A stretch of 64,000 nucleotides of DNA, from positions 1-64,000 of the forward strand of contig NZ_AUCR01000010.1 of the NCBI RefSeq assembly GCF_000429865.1, written 5' to 3'. Shown here one piece after another: positions 18,430-27,180 of the stretch. The notes below the pieces were generated by a model. It was not told the origin of the DNA. It saw only the letters and a program-made list of their open reading frames with translations, and did no database searches. How positions within the stretch are numbered: position 1 is the first letter of the stretch; each line of letters begins with the position of its first letter. This stretch comes from Cucumibacter marinus DSM 18995 (GTDB lineage: Bacteria > Pseudomonadota > Alphaproteobacteria > Rhizobiales > Devosiaceae). The position numbers and the translations under genes were made by a program.

Positions 18430-18470
18430 TCTCTCCCCCGATCACCGAAGAACTGGAGCAAGCTGCCGCC

Positions 18471-19175
18471 ATGGCCACGCGTGAGATCGTGCTCGACACC
18501 GAAACCACAGGCCTCAGCCCCCTCGAGGGCGACCGCCTGGTTGAACTCGGTTGCGTCGAACTGATCAACCACGTGCCAACCGGCGAGCATTTTCATGTTT
18601 ATTGCAACCCGCAACGCGACATGCCCGAAGGCGCCTTCAGGGTGCATGGGCTTTCAGCCGAGTTCCTGTCCGACAAGCCGCTTTTCGGCGATATCGCCCA
18701 GGGGTTTCTCGAGTTCATCGGCGACGCGACGCTGATCATTCACAACGCCCCCTTCGATATGGGCTTTCTCAATGCCGAGCTTGAACGGGTCACGCGACCG
18801 CCGCTGGGCAACAAGGTCATCGATACCGTGATGCTGGCGCGCAAGGTGCATCCGGGCGCGCGGGTCAATCTCGACGCCTTGTGCAAGCATTACGGGATCG
18901 ACAATTCCCGCCGCACCCTGCATGGCGCGCTTCTGGACAGCGAGATCCTCGCCGAGGTCTATCTCGAGCTGATCGGCGGGCGGCAGGTCGCCCTGGCACT
19001 CGGGCGCCAGCAGATGGAAGAAGAAGCGGCGAACCGTGCTGAAAAGCGCCCGGTCAGACAAAGACCCGGACCGTTGCCGGCCCGGGTCGATGATGAAACC
19101 TTGTCGGCCCATAAGGCCTTTGTCGAAACCCTGTCGGACGAACCAATCTGGGATCGCTATTTGGGCAAGTCCTGA
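18471..19175 (+). CDS. dnaQ: DNA polymerase III subunit epsilon (3'-5' exonuclease)
   Basis: DnaQ proofreads for the replicative polymerase. The 234-residue protein begins with ExoI (DTETTG, D9 and E11), followed by ExoII (IIHNAPFDMGFLN) and ExoIII-epsilon (HGALLDSEILAEVY). The ATG chosen encodes MATREIVLDTETTG; an upstream in-frame extension would overlap coaE and has no family similarity. It is the last gene of the maf-aroE-coaE-dnaQ run. Confidence 0.95.
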   Translation: MATREIVLDTETTGLSPLEGDRLVELGCVELINHVPTGEHFHVYCNPQRDMPEGAFRVHGLSAEFLSDKPLFGDIAQGFLEFIGDATLIIHNAPFDMGFLNAELERVTRPPLGNKVIDTVMLARKVHPGARVNLDALCKHYGIDNSRRTLHGALLDSEILAEVYLELIGGRQVALALGRQQMEEEAANRAEKRPVRQRPGPLPARVDDETLSAHKAFVETLSDEPIWDRYLGKS

Positions 19176-19200
19176 TCGGCTGGTGCCGACCGGCACCGCC

Positions 19201-19719
19201 TTAATTGGGGGCCGAGCCTGCCTCCGGGGCGTGAACCTGGCCCTTGGGCGGATGGTTCTTCTGGAACAGCGCCACGAAATCGATCGGCTGCAGCATGATC
19301 GGCGGAAAGCCACCCTGCTGAACGGTCGAGGCGATCACCTGGCGTGCAAACGGGAACAGCAGCCGCGGGCACTCGATCATCACCATCGGATAGATCTTGT
19401 CCTCGGGGATGTTCTTGACCTGGAACAGCCCGCCATAGACCAGCTCGATATTGTAAAGGACTTTGTCCTCACGCTCCGCCTTGACACTCAGGGTCAGTTC
19501 CGAGGCGTAGATCTCGTCGCTCTGCTTCTTGGCCGAAAGCGACACGCCGACATTCACCTTGGGCTGGTCCTTGCCCGGCAGGATCGACTGCGGGGCGTTC
19601 GGGTTTTCAAAGCTCAGATCCGAAATGTACTGACCCAGAAGGTTGAGCTGGGCCCCCGCCGCCTGCGCGGCCTGGGCAGCCGCATCGGCGGCGCCATTTG
19701 CGGGAATATCTTCAGCCAT
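19201..19719 (-). CDS. secB: Protein-export chaperone SecB
   Basis: SecB is a tetrameric cytosolic chaperone that delivers preproteins to SecA. The 172-residue protein has an Ala-rich N-terminal tail, then LNLLGQYISDLSFENPNAP, which is the SecB core start, and CPRLLFPFARQVIAS. It converges on dnaQ 25 bp away, a standard alphaproteobacterial neighbourhood. Confidence 0.95.
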   Translation of the reverse strand: MAEDIPANGAADAAAQAAQAAGAQLNLLGQYISDLSFENPNAPQSILPGKDQPKVNVGVSLSAKKQSDEIYASELTLSVKAEREDKVLYNIELVYGGLFQVKNIPEDKIYPMVMIECPRLLFPFARQVIASTVQQGGFPPIMLQPIDFVALFQKNHPPKGQVHAPEAGSAPN

Positions 19720-19824
19720 TGTGGTATTGCCTGCTTGAATTCGAAAAAACGGAAGTTTGCAAAAGCTGGGCGCTGGCTATCATCTTTGCCCCAGCCGGGC
19801 AAGCAAGCCTGCCCGGGCTCACTT

Positions 19825-20469
19825 TCAGCGCTGCCGGCGATCGCTGTCGTCTTCATCATCCTCGCGGCGCCATTGGTCCTCCTCGAGATCGATGGTTCCG
19901 CGCGGCGGCGCGTCCTGATTGGCAGCACCGGGCCGCGGGCCCGAACCGGTGGAAAAGCTGCCCGAGAAACCGCCCGAATACCCGCCCGGCCCGGATGCCC
20001 GGTAGGCGCTGACCGTGATCCGCGACCGCAGGAACTTGAACAGGGCGCGCCTGACCTGGGGCACGAAGAGCAAAAAGCCGATCGCATCCGTGAAAAAGCC
20101 CGGCGTCAGCAGCAGTGCACCGGCCACCGCCAGCATCACCCCGTCAACGATCGGGGTGGCGGGAAACTGGCCTTGCGCCAGGGCGGTCTGGATCCGCTCG
20201 AAGACCTTGAAGCCCTGCCAGCGCAAGAGCAGCGACCCGATGATCGCGGTCAGCACCACACCGCCCATGGTCGGCCAGAAGCCGATCAGATCACCCAGCA
20301 GGACGAACAGCGCGATCTCGATGACCGGAACGATGATGAACAGGGCGAACAGATAGCGGGCCAAAATATCTCCTTGGGCGGCTGATGGGTCTGTGGGCTG
20401 GCCATTCGGGCCGGGTTCCATGGGGGCGCCGGTCCGTTCACCGGCTCGTGATTGAGGAGAATTATCCAT
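19825..20469 (-). CDS. fxsA: FxsA-family membrane protein
   Basis: This 214-residue integral membrane protein has the FxsA core: RYLFALFIIVPVIEIALFVLLGDLIGFWP, then a stretch with VDGVMLAVAGALLLTPGFFTDAIGFLL. Roughly three to four membrane segments lie between residues 37 and 155. A Gly/Ser-rich, then acidic, cytoplasmic tail follows. In E. coli FxsA suppresses F exclusion of phage T7; the cellular role is unclear. It is divergent from the Tim44-domain gene. Confidence 0.88.
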   Translation of the reverse strand: MDNSPQSRAGERTGAPMEPGPNGQPTDPSAAQGDILARYLFALFIIVPVIEIALFVLLGDLIGFWPTMGGVVLTAIIGSLLLRWQGFKVFERIQTALAQGQFPATPIVDGVMLAVAGALLLTPGFFTDAIGFLLFVPQVRRALFKFLRSRITVSAYRASGPGGYSGGFSGSFSTGSGPRPGAANQDAPPRGTIDLEEDQWRREDDEDDSDRRQR

Positions 20470-20536
20470 TCTCCGGTTGACCGGTGGTCTTGCCTCAATC
20501 TTCCTCTATATATAGGGCAGCATGTAGACATTCAAA

Positions 20537-20555
20537 GCGCGGGCTTGATCCGCGC
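20537..20555. terminator. Leader hairpin before the Tim44-domain gene
   Basis: GCGCGG (20537-20542), loop GCTTGAT, CCGCGC (20550-20555). It lies 20 bp before the Tim44-domain ATG and is more likely a leader structure or REP remnant than a terminator. Confidence 0.35.
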
Positions 20556-20575
20556 TTCTTCGAACCGAGGCATTT

Positions 20576-21307
20576 ATGGCCGATTTTCTCGATCTTCCGA
20601 CCCTTTTCTTCCTGGTTCTCGCTGTCGTGATCCTGTGGCGCCTGCGTTCGGTGCTGGGCACCCGCACCGGCAATGAGCGCGAGCCCTATAATCCTTACGA
20701 ACGCAAGGAACGGCGTGAAAACCGGGAGCAGGGCACCGAAAACGTCATCAATATGCCGCGCCGCGAAGGCGGGGTGGAACCGCCCCAGCATGATGCCGAA
20801 ACCCGCGCCCTCAAGCTGGAGAGCGAGCTTGAGCGTTATGCGCCCGCGGATGAGGAGATCCGCAACACCCTCAAGGCGATGGCCGAGGCCGACCCCACCT
20901 TCACTCCCAAGAGTTTCCTCGATGGGGCCGTCAAGGCCTACGAGATGATCGTCTCCGCCTTTGCCGAGGGTGACCGCAAATTCCTCAAGACCCTGCTCGA
21001 CAAGGACGTGTTCGACAGCTTCGAAGGCGAGATCACGGCCCGCGAATCCCGCGGCGAGAAGATCGATTTCACCTTTGTCGGCTTCAACGACGTCAAGCTG
21101 GTGGGTGCCGAGCTCGACAAGCGCTCCGCTCAGGTCACCGTCGAATTCCACGCCCAGGTCGTGTCCGCCACCCGCAATCCGGATGGCGAGCTGATCGATG
21201 GCGATGAGGAAGCGGTGGTCACCATTGCCGACGAATGGACCTTCGCCCGCTCGGTGCGCTCGCGCGATCCGAACTGGAAGCTCGTCGCCACAAATCAGCT
21301 GAGCTGA
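20576..21307 (+). CDS. Tim44/TimA-like membrane-associated protein
   Basis: The 243-residue protein has an N-terminal membrane helix (FLDLPTLFFLVLAVVILWRL), a charged linker (residues 30-75) and a C-terminal Tim44-like fold (about 90-240; LDKDVFDSFEGEI, FHAQVVSATRNPDGELIDGD). The family includes mitochondrial import subunit Tim44 and Caulobacter TimA. The bacterial function is not settled. It is followed by the Smr gene. A murein transglycosylase gene (mltA), common at this place in relatives, is missing. Confidence 0.88.
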   Translation: MADFLDLPTLFFLVLAVVILWRLRSVLGTRTGNEREPYNPYERKERRENREQGTENVINMPRREGGVEPPQHDAETRALKLESELERYAPADEEIRNTLKAMAEADPTFTPKSFLDGAVKAYEMIVSAFAEGDRKFLKTLLDKDVFDSFEGEITARESRGEKIDFTFVGFNDVKLVGAELDKRSAQVTVEFHAQVVSATRNPDGELIDGDEEAVVTIADEWTFARSVRSRDPNWKLVATNQLS

Positions 21308-21324
21308 GCGCGAGGGAGGTTTTT

Positions 21325-21936
21325 GTGCCCCGGCGCCGCGCCCCGGTAAGCGACTGGCACTTGTGGCAGGACGTCACAAAGTCGGTCGAGCCCCTGCGCC
21401 GGCGTCCGGCAAGGCCAGGCCGCCGCGTGGCGACTGGGCCCGAGGCCGAGGCGCAACCGGATACCGCCCGGACGGCCGCCATCGAGCCGGCGGCCCCGCC
21501 GCCCCTGCCGCGAAAGCGCGTCACCGTGCGGCCCGACCCCGATACCCCGCCACCGGGCCATCGTTTCGTCGCCCAGCCGCTGCCTGCCACCATCGACACG
21601 CGCACCCAGCGCCGGATCGGGCGCGGCCGCGATCCCATCGATTCGACCCTTGATCTGCATGGCATGCGCCAGCACGAGGCGCATCCCGTGCTGATCCGCT
21701 TTATCAAGGCGGCCGTGGCGCGCGGCGACCGCACCGTCCTGATCATCACCGGTAAGGGGGTGAAGCGCACCGGCTTCGCCCAGTTCGAGCAAATCGGCAT
21801 TCTGCGTCATCTGGTTCCGGCCTGGCTGGCCGATCCCGGGCTCAAACCCTTTGTCGCCGGCATCGGCACCTCGGCCCAGTCCCATGGCGGCACCGGTGCC
21901 ATCTATGTGCGGCTCAAAAGGGCAGGGCGCCGATGA
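21325..21936 (+). CDS. Smr-domain protein
   Basis: I chose GTG at 21325 because GGGAGG stands 5 bp upstream; a longer frame would overlap the preceding gene. The 203-residue protein has an Arg/Pro-rich N-terminus and a C-terminal Smr domain (about 108-200) with STLDLHGMRQHEAHPVL, the TGKG loop (LIITGKGVKRTG) and GGTGAIYVRLKR. Smr domains are nucleases or nucleic-acid binders, in bacteria often linked to ribosome rescue or mismatch processing. The role here is not known. Confidence 0.88.
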   Translation: MPRRRAPVSDWHLWQDVTKSVEPLRRRPARPGRRVATGPEAEAQPDTARTAAIEPAAPPPLPRKRVTVRPDPDTPPPGHRFVAQPLPATIDTRTQRRIGRGRDPIDSTLDLHGMRQHEAHPVLIRFIKAAVARGDRTVLIITGKGVKRTGFAQFEQIGILRHLVPAWLADPGLKPFVAGIGTSAQSHGGTGAIYVRLKRAGRR

Positions 21937-22313
21937 CCCCGCTTGGCCAGAAACTGCGGCAGATGCGTGCCGAGCGCGGCATCAGGCTCAAGGACATGGC
22001 CGAGGCGCTCGACGTCTCGAGCGCCTATCTGTCTGCGCTTGAACACGGGCACCGGGGCAAGCCCACATGGTTCCTGCTGCAGCGCATCATCGCCTATTTC
22101 AACGTCATCTGGGACGAGGCCGAAGAGCTCCAGCGCCTGGCCGACATCTCCGACCCCAAGGTTACTGTGCCCACCGCCGGCCTGCCGCCCAAGGCGACCG
22201 AGCTCGCCAACCGCCTTGCCGCCAACATCGATTCGCTTTCCGAAGAAGACCTGGCCTATTTGACCGAGGAAGTCGTTCACCGCGCCGCCCGCCGGCGGGC
22301 GGGACGGTCTTAG
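21933..22313 (+). CDS. XRE-family transcriptional regulator
   Basis: The 126-residue protein has a helix-turn-helix at residues 6-62 (LRQMRAERGIRLKDMAEAL, SSAYLSALEHGHRG) and a C-terminal helical stretch. It starts within the Smr stop codon (ATGA), so the two are probably co-translated. Its targets are unknown. The nested palindrome at 22345-22442 follows immediately. Confidence 0.9.
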   Translation: MTPLGQKLRQMRAERGIRLKDMAEALDVSSAYLSALEHGHRGKPTWFLLQRIIAYFNVIWDEAEELQRLADISDPKVTVPTAGLPPKATELANRLAANIDSLSEEDLAYLTEEVVHRAARRRAGRS

Positions 22314-22344
22314 CCTGGGCACTCGTACCCGCCCCGCTCAACAA

Positions 22345-22442
22345 GAAAGGGCGCCGTTCGAGCATCGTGCGAAAAAGTGGGTACCGGTTTTTCTCAAGAA
22401 CGATGCGACGACCAAAACCTCAGCGCCCTTTCGTCTTCGATC
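22345..22442. repeat. Nested palindromic element, probable bidirectional terminator
   Basis: Three arms nest: GAAAGGGCGC (22345-22354) with GCGCCCTTTC (22433-22442), GCATCGT (22362-22368) with ACGATGC (22400-22406), and GAAAAA (22371-22376) with TTTTTC (22388-22393) around GTGGGTACCGG. The inner part looks like the GTGGGNACCGGTTTTTC hairpin repeat that is abundant in Rhizobiales. It separates the convergent XRE and hslU genes. Confidence 0.65.
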
Positions 22443-22452
22443 CTGACGATCC

Positions 22453-23763
22453 TTAAAGGATGAACTTCGACAGATCCGCGTTCTTGGCCAGGCTCGCCAC
22501 TTGTTCGCGGACATAATCGCCATCGATCTTGATGGTCTGGCCCGATTTGTCGGGCGCATCGAAAGAGATGTCCTCGACGAGCTTTTCCATCACCGTCATC
22601 AGCCGCCTTGCGCCGATATTCTCGATCGAGGCGTTGATCTCCACGGCAAGCTGGGCAATCGCATCGATCGCGTCATCGGTGAAATCGAGGGTCAGCCCCT
22701 CGGTTTGCATCAGCGCCACATATTGCTTGATCAGGCTCGCATCTGTGTCCGACAGGATCTCGACGAAATCCTGCTTTTCGAGGGCGCGCAGGCTCACCCG
22801 GATCGGCAGCCGCCCCTGCAGTTCGGGCAACAAGTCCGAGGGCTTGGCGACATGGAAAGCGCCCGAGGCGATGAACAGGATATGGTCGGTCTTCACCGGC
22901 CCGTGCTTGGTGGCGACCGTCGTGCCTTCGATCAGCGGCAACAGATCGCGCTGCACCCCTTCGCGGCTCACCTCGCCGCCACCGCGCCCTTCGCGCACGG
23001 TGATCTTGTCGATCTCGTCGAGAAAGACGATGCCGTTATTCTCGACAAGGTCGACGGCGTCCATCACCAGCTTGTCCTGGTCCAAGAGCTTGTCGGCCTC
23101 TTCATTGACCAGCAATTCATAGCTGTCCTTGACCCGGACCGTGCGCTTGACGCCCTTCTGTCCGAAGGCCTTGCCCAGCATGTCCGACAGATTGACCATC
23201 GACACATTGCCGCCCATGCCCGGAATATCGAACATCGGGTTCGACTGGCCGCCCCCCGAAACCTCGATCTCGATTTCCTTGTCGTCGAGCTCGTTGTCCC
23301 GAAGCTTTTTGCGGAAACTGTCGCGGGTCGAAGGCGAGGACGAGGCGCCCACAAGCGCATCGAGCACCCGTTCTTCGGCATTGAGATGGGCCTTGGCCTT
23401 CACCTCGCCGCGGCGCTTCTCGCGCAACAGCGATATCCCGGATTCGACAAGGTCGCGGATGATCTGTTCGACATCGCGCCCCACATAGCCGACTTCGGTG
23501 AACTTGGTCGCCTCGACCTTGATGAACGGCGCCTGCGCCAGCCGCGCCAGCCGGCGCGAGATTTCGGTCTTGCCGACCCCGGTCGGCCCGATCATCAGGA
23601 TGTTCTTGGGGCTGACTTCCTGCCGCATTTCTTCGGAGAGCTGCTGGCGCCGCCAGCGGTTTCTCAGCGCAATCGCCACCGCGCGCTTGGCGTCCTTCTG
23701 GCCGACGATATAGCGGTCAAGTTCGGAAACGATCTCGCGGGGGGAAAAGCTCACATCACTCAT
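22453..23763 (-). CDS. hslU: ATP-dependent protease ATPase subunit HslU
   Basis: HslU unfolds substrates for HslV. The 436-residue protein has [25 protein letters not shown] at its N-terminus, Walker A GPTGVGKT at 59-66, Walker [10 protein letters not shown] and the conserved C-terminal tail ending FIL that docks into HslV. The ATG at 23763 encodes [12 protein letters not shown]. It overlaps the upstream GNAT gene by 8 bp, so the hslV-GNAT-GNAT-hslU run is one tight operon. Confidence 0.97.
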   Translation of the reverse strand: MSDVSFSPREIVSELDRYIVGQKDAKRAVAIALRNRWRRQQLSEEMRQEVSPKNILMIGPTGVGKTEISRRLARLAQAPFIKVEATKFTEVGYVGRDVEQIIRDLVESGISLLREKRRGEVKAKAHLNAEERVLDALVGASSSPSTRDSFRKKLRDNELDDKEIEIEVSGGGQSNPMFDIPGMGGNVSMVNLSDMLGKAFGQKGVKRTVRVKDSYELLVNEEADKLLDQDKLVMDAVDLVENNGIVFLDEIDKITVREGRGGGEVSREGVQRDLLPLIEGTTVATKHGPVKTDHILFIASGAFHVAKPSDLLPELQGRLPIRVSLRALEKQDFVEILSDTDASLIKQYVALMQTEGLTLDFTDDAIDAIAQLAVEINASIENIGARRLMTVMEKLVEDISFDAPDKSGQTIKIDGDYVREQVASLAKNADLSKFIL

Positions 23764-24310
23764 TATCTTCATCCTTGGGTGCCTCATCGAAAAAGCGCAC
23801 CATTGCGTATTCATCGATATACCGGCCGCCGACCCTGAGGGCGCGCGGCTCTGTCGCGTAAGTCTGAAAGCCCATGCGTTCATAGAACCGCCGGGCTGTG
23901 TCATTATGGACCGCCACCACGAGGTGCATCTGCGTCACCCCGACTTCAAGCGCATGGGCAATCACGGTTTCGACAAGCCGTGCCGCGAGCCCGGTTCCCC
24001 GTGCCTCCGGCGCGACATACATCGAGATCAGCCGCCCCCGATGCTCCATCTTGGCGCCCGGATCGCGGATCATCGCCACCATGCCGGCGGGCGTTTCACC
24101 ATCCAGACCCATCTCGAAAGCCATGAACACCGGACGCGCGGTCAGCCAGTCCTCGAAATAGGACAGCGGCTCCTTGAGCGTATCCTCATGGCTTGCGCCG
24201 AACGCCTCCGGCGCTTCCTTGAGCGCGCGCAGCCGCATGTCGCGAAACACCGCCGCGTCACCCCGGCCAAGCAGACGGATGGCGTGATCCGATGCGCTGG
24301 GTTGCTTCAC
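23756..24310 (-). CDS. GNAT-family N-acetyltransferase (copy 2 of tandem pair)
   Basis: The 184-residue protein has a GNAT fold with [20 protein letters not shown] as the acetyl-CoA pyrophosphate loop and [23 protein letters not shown] at the C-terminus. It is clearly related to its upstream neighbour: both end YE...GF..Y..EPR.L..GGRY.DE. Substrate unknown. It overlaps hslU (8 bp) and the other GNAT gene (4 bp). Confidence 0.88.
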   Translation of the reverse strand: MKQPSASDHAIRLLGRGDAAVFRDMRLRALKEAPEAFGASHEDTLKEPLSYFEDWLTARPVFMAFEMGLDGETPAGMVAMIRDPGAKMEHRGRLISMYVAPEARGTGLAARLVETVIAHALEVGVTQMHLVVAVHNDTARRFYERMGFQTYATEPRALRVGGRYIDEYAMVRFFDEAPKDEDNE

Positions 24311-24819
24311 GAGGCCGCCTCTTTGTCGAGATGCAGGACCATCAAATGCTCGTCCACATAGCGTCCCCCGGCGAAAAGCCCGCGCGGCTCAAGCCCGTAG
24401 ACCTCGAACCCGAGGCTTTCATAAAGCGATCTGACCGCATGATTATACTCGCCAACGCCCAGATGCAGTTGCAGGATGCCCCGCTTCCGGCTGTCCTCGA
24501 TGGTGTGGGCCAGCAGCGAGCGCCCCGCCCCCTGCCCGCGCAGCGACCCATCGAGATAGACCGCAGTCAGCCAGGCTTTGTGCCGCGTCGCCGCGCTTTG
24601 ATAGCGATCGATCTGGGCCATGCCGGCAAGCGTCTCGCCGTCGAAAAGCCCGTAAATGCACTCGCTCTCCGCCCGGGTCTGCCATTCCGTTGCCGAAAGT
24701 CTTTCGGCATCGTCCAAGGCCTCGGCAAATGCCTCGGGGGCATCCGCCAGCGCTTTGAGGCGAAGGGCCCTGAGCGCCGCGCCGTCGGCGCGGGTCAATC
24801 GGCGGATCGCAAAGTTCAT
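24307..24819 (-). CDS. GNAT-family N-acetyltransferase (copy 1 of tandem pair)
   Basis: The 170-residue protein has AVYLDGSLRGQGAGRSLLAH as the acetyl-CoA loop and RSLYESLGFEVYGLEPRGLF at the end. Its start shares one base with the hslV stop (TGATG), and its stop overlaps the next GNAT. The likely origin of the pair is a tandem duplication inside the hslVU operon. Substrate unknown. Confidence 0.88.
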   Translation of the reverse strand: MNFAIRRLTRADGAALRALRLKALADAPEAFAEALDDAERLSATEWQTRAESECIYGLFDGETLAGMAQIDRYQSAATRHKAWLTAVYLDGSLRGQGAGRSLLAHTIEDSRKRGILQLHLGVGEYNHAVRSLYESLGFEVYGLEPRGLFAGGRYVDEHLMVLHLDKEAAS

Positions 24820-25379
24820 CAGGCCGTCTCGATGGTTTCAACCACCACCTGATTATTGGTGTAAACGCAGATATCCGCCGCGATCGCCATCGAGCGCCGG
24901 GCGATTTCCTCCGCGTCATAATCGGTGTCCATCAGCGCGCGGGCTGCCGCCAGCGCATAATTGCCGCCGGACCCGATGCCGATCACGCCGTGGTCCGGGG
25001 AGAGCACGTCACCCGTCCCGGTCAGCACCAGGCTGTCTGTTGCATTGGCGACGATCATCATCGCCTCGAGCCGGCGCAGATAGCGATCGGTCCGCCAGTC
25101 CTTGGCCAGCTCCACACAGGCCCGCATCAACTGATCCGGATATTGCTCGAGCTTGGCCTCGAGCCGCTCGAACAGGGTGAAGGCATCCGCTGTCGCGCCG
25201 GCGAAGCCGCCGACAACGCGGCCATCGCCGAGCCGGCGGACTTTCTTGGCGTTGTGCTTGATCACGGTCTGGCCCAGCGAAACCTGGCCATCGCCCGCCA
25301 CCACGACCTTGTTGCCTTTTCGCACGGTGACGATGGTGGTGCCGTGCCAGCCGGTGGGATCGTTGCTGTGTTCACTCAT
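24819..25379 (-). CDS. hslV: ATP-dependent protease peptidase subunit HslV
   Basis: HslV is the proteasome-like peptidase core. The 186-residue protein has a 13-residue propeptide ending at HG, so T14 of [11 protein letters not shown] would be the catalytic N-terminal threonine after processing. [15 protein letters not shown] and [14 protein letters not shown] are family signatures. The ATG at 25379 has GGAG 9 bp upstream. A weak RpoH-like promoter lies just upstream. Confidence 0.97.
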   Translation of the reverse strand: MSEHSNDPTGWHGTTIVTVRKGNKVVVAGDGQVSLGQTVIKHNAKKVRRLGDGRVVGGFAGATADAFTLFERLEAKLEQYPDQLMRACVELAKDWRTDRYLRRLEAMMIVANATDSLVLTGTGDVLSPDHGVIGIGSGGNYALAAARALMDTDYDAEEIARRSMAIAADICVYTNNQVVVETIETA

Positions 25380-25404
25380 AAACTCATGCTCCCAAACGAA
25401 GCCC

Positions 25405-25435
25405 CTTATGTAGGCCGATGCATTGTGATTGCAAA
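25405..25435 (-). promoter_or_regulatory. Possible RpoH (sigma-32) promoter of the hslVU operon
   Basis: On the minus strand TTTGCA (25435-25430) is followed after 15 bp by CCTACATAAG (25414-25405). This resembles, but does not match well, the alphaproteobacterial heat-shock promoter (CTTGAA and a CYTATNT-type -10). HslVU is a classical heat-shock operon. Confidence 0.35.
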
Positions 25436-25611
25436 CCATCGCCCTCAATCGGCGGCAGAGCCGTGTTTTTGCGGGCGTAACTCAAGCCCCGCGCGTGACA
25501 GCGCCCCTCCTGCCCGGTATTGAACCGGCGGGACAATCAAGCCTTCGCCCACCTGTTGGGCAGCACAGCGCCACACCGGCGGCGAAGCGCAATCGATGTG
25601 GGGATCGAGAA

Positions 25612-26820
25612 ATGAGCGCTGCGGACACGAGCTGGATATTGACGGCAACCGCCCTTGTGTTGCTGATGACCCTGCCCGGGCTCGGCCTTTTCTATGCTGG
25701 CCTCGTGCAGGCCAAGAACGTGCTGTCGGTGCTCATGCACTGCATCGCCATCGCCTGTTTGATGTCGCTTGTCTGGGTCGGGGGCGGCTACACCCTGGCG
25801 TTGACCGCCGGCAATGACTGGATCGGCGGGTTTTCCCGGATATTCCTTTTGGGGCTCGACCGCGATTCCGTGGCGAGCGGCCTGCCCGAGGCGCTGGTGG
25901 TCAGCTTCCAGATGACCTTCGCCATTATCACGCCGGCGCTGATGGTCGGTGCCTTTGTCGAGCGCATCCGCTTTGGCGCGGTCATGCTGATCTGTGCCCT
26001 GTGGTTGATCCTTGTTTATGTCCCTGTCGTCCATTGGGTCTGGGGCGGCGGCTGGCTGGCGAAAATGGGTGTGATCGATTTCGCCGGCGGCATCGTCGTT
26101 CATGTCACCGCCGGTGTTTCTGCGCTGGTGATTGCCGTCATGCTGGGCGCGCGTTCAGGCTTTCCCGAAAAGGTTCTGCCCCCGCACGCGCCCTGGATGG
26201 TCATGGTTGGCGCTTCGCTTCTCTGGGTCGGCTGGTTTGGTTTCAATGCCGGCTCGGCCCTCGCTGCCAATGGCAATGCGGCCATGGCCATGCTCGTCAC
26301 CCACATTTCGGCGTCGACTGCCTCCATCGTCTGGCTGGTGATCGAAAAGCTCAAATTCGGCAAGCCGAGTCTTGTCGGCTTTGTCACCGGCACCATTGCC
26401 GGGCTCGCCACCATCACGCCCGCCTCGGGCACGGTCGGGCCGCTTGGCGGTTTCGCGCTCGGGCTATTGGGCGGTGTCGTGTGCTATTTCGCGGTCGATC
26501 TCATCAAGAACCGCTGGAAAATCGATGATTCCCTCGATGTGCTGGCCGTTCACGGTGTTGGCGGCGCCACCGGCACGCTGGCATTGGTGCTGTTCGCCGC
26601 GCCCGCCATCGGCGGCACCGGCTTTGCCGAGGGCCAGACGCTTCTTGGTCAGTTCGGGGTGCAGATCCTCGGGGTCGGGGTCACCGCCCTGTGGTCGATC
26701 ATCGCCACCATTGCCATCGTTCTGGTCACCCGCCGCCTGATCGGCCTGCGCGTCACCCCGGACGAGGAAACCCAGGGCCTCGATTACGCCCATCACGGCG
26801 AAACCGCCTACCGGCTCTAA
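25612..26820 (+). CDS. amtB: Ammonium transporter AmtB
   Basis: AmtB moves ammonium across the inner membrane. From ATG 25612 (GGGGA 7 bp upstream) the protein has 402 residues and about 11 membrane helices, starting WILTATALVLLMTLPGLGLFYAGLV. The pore histidines lie in FAGGIVVHVTAGVSALV and LAVHGVGGATGTL. The 61 in-frame codons upstream are not membrane-like. It precedes its regulator glnK. I found no convincing sigma-54 or NtrC site in the upstream 230 bp. Confidence 0.95.
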   Translation: MSAADTSWILTATALVLLMTLPGLGLFYAGLVQAKNVLSVLMHCIAIACLMSLVWVGGGYTLALTAGNDWIGGFSRIFLLGLDRDSVASGLPEALVVSFQMTFAIITPALMVGAFVERIRFGAVMLICALWLILVYVPVVHWVWGGGWLAKMGVIDFAGGIVVHVTAGVSALVIAVMLGARSGFPEKVLPPHAPWMVMVGASLLWVGWFGFNAGSALAANGNAAMAMLVTHISASTASIVWLVIEKLKFGKPSLVGFVTGTIAGLATITPASGTVGPLGGFALGLLGGVVCYFAVDLIKNRWKIDDSLDVLAVHGVGGATGTLALVLFAAPAIGGTGFAEGQTLLGQFGVQILGVGVTALWSIIATIAIVLVTRRLIGLRVTPDEETQGLDYAHHGETAYRL

Positions 26821-26841
26821 AAGACAGAAAGGACCGGACCG

Positions 26842-27180
26842 ATGAAAATGATCATGGCCGTCATTCAGCCGCACCGGCTCGACGCAGTGCGTGATGCCCT
26901 CGAGGCGATCAATGTCCACGGGCTGACCGCGTCCGAGGTCAAGGGCTTCGGCCAGCAGCGCGGGCACAAGGAGATCTACCGGGGCGCCGAGTATCAGATC
27001 AATTATGTGCCCAAGGTGAAGCTCGAGATCGTGGTTGCCGACGATATCCTTGACGATGCCGTCGACGCCATCCAGCAGGCCGCGCGCCAGGGCCGGGTGG
27101 GGGATGGCAAGATCTTCGTCTGGGACGTCGAAACCACCATCCGCATCCGCACCGGCGAATCCGGCGAGGGCGCGGTTTAG
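26842..27180 (+). CDS. glnK: Nitrogen regulatory PII protein
   Basis: The 112-residue PII trimer subunit senses 2-oxoglutarate and ATP/ADP and blocks AmtB when nitrogen is plentiful. The T-loop tyrosine for uridylylation is Y51 (IYRGAEYQINYVPKVKLE). GRVGDGKIFV is the B-loop. It lies 21 bp after amtB, the reverse of the usual glnK-amtB order. It could equally be called glnB; linkage to amtB favours glnK. Confidence 0.93.
   Translation: MKMIMAVIQPHRLDAVRDALEAINVHGLTASEVKGFGQQRGHKEIYRGAEYQINYVPKVKLEIVVADDILDDAVDAIQQAARQGRVGDGKIFVWDVETTIRIRTGESGEGAV

Noticed and set aside
22501-23838. 445-codon frame antisense to hslU
   Set aside because: It is a shadow of hslU with no recognisable domain.
25380-25611. 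Sigma-54 promoter or NtrC site for amtB
   Set aside because: No TGGCAC-N5-TTGC and no paired TGCACC sites could be found by eye.
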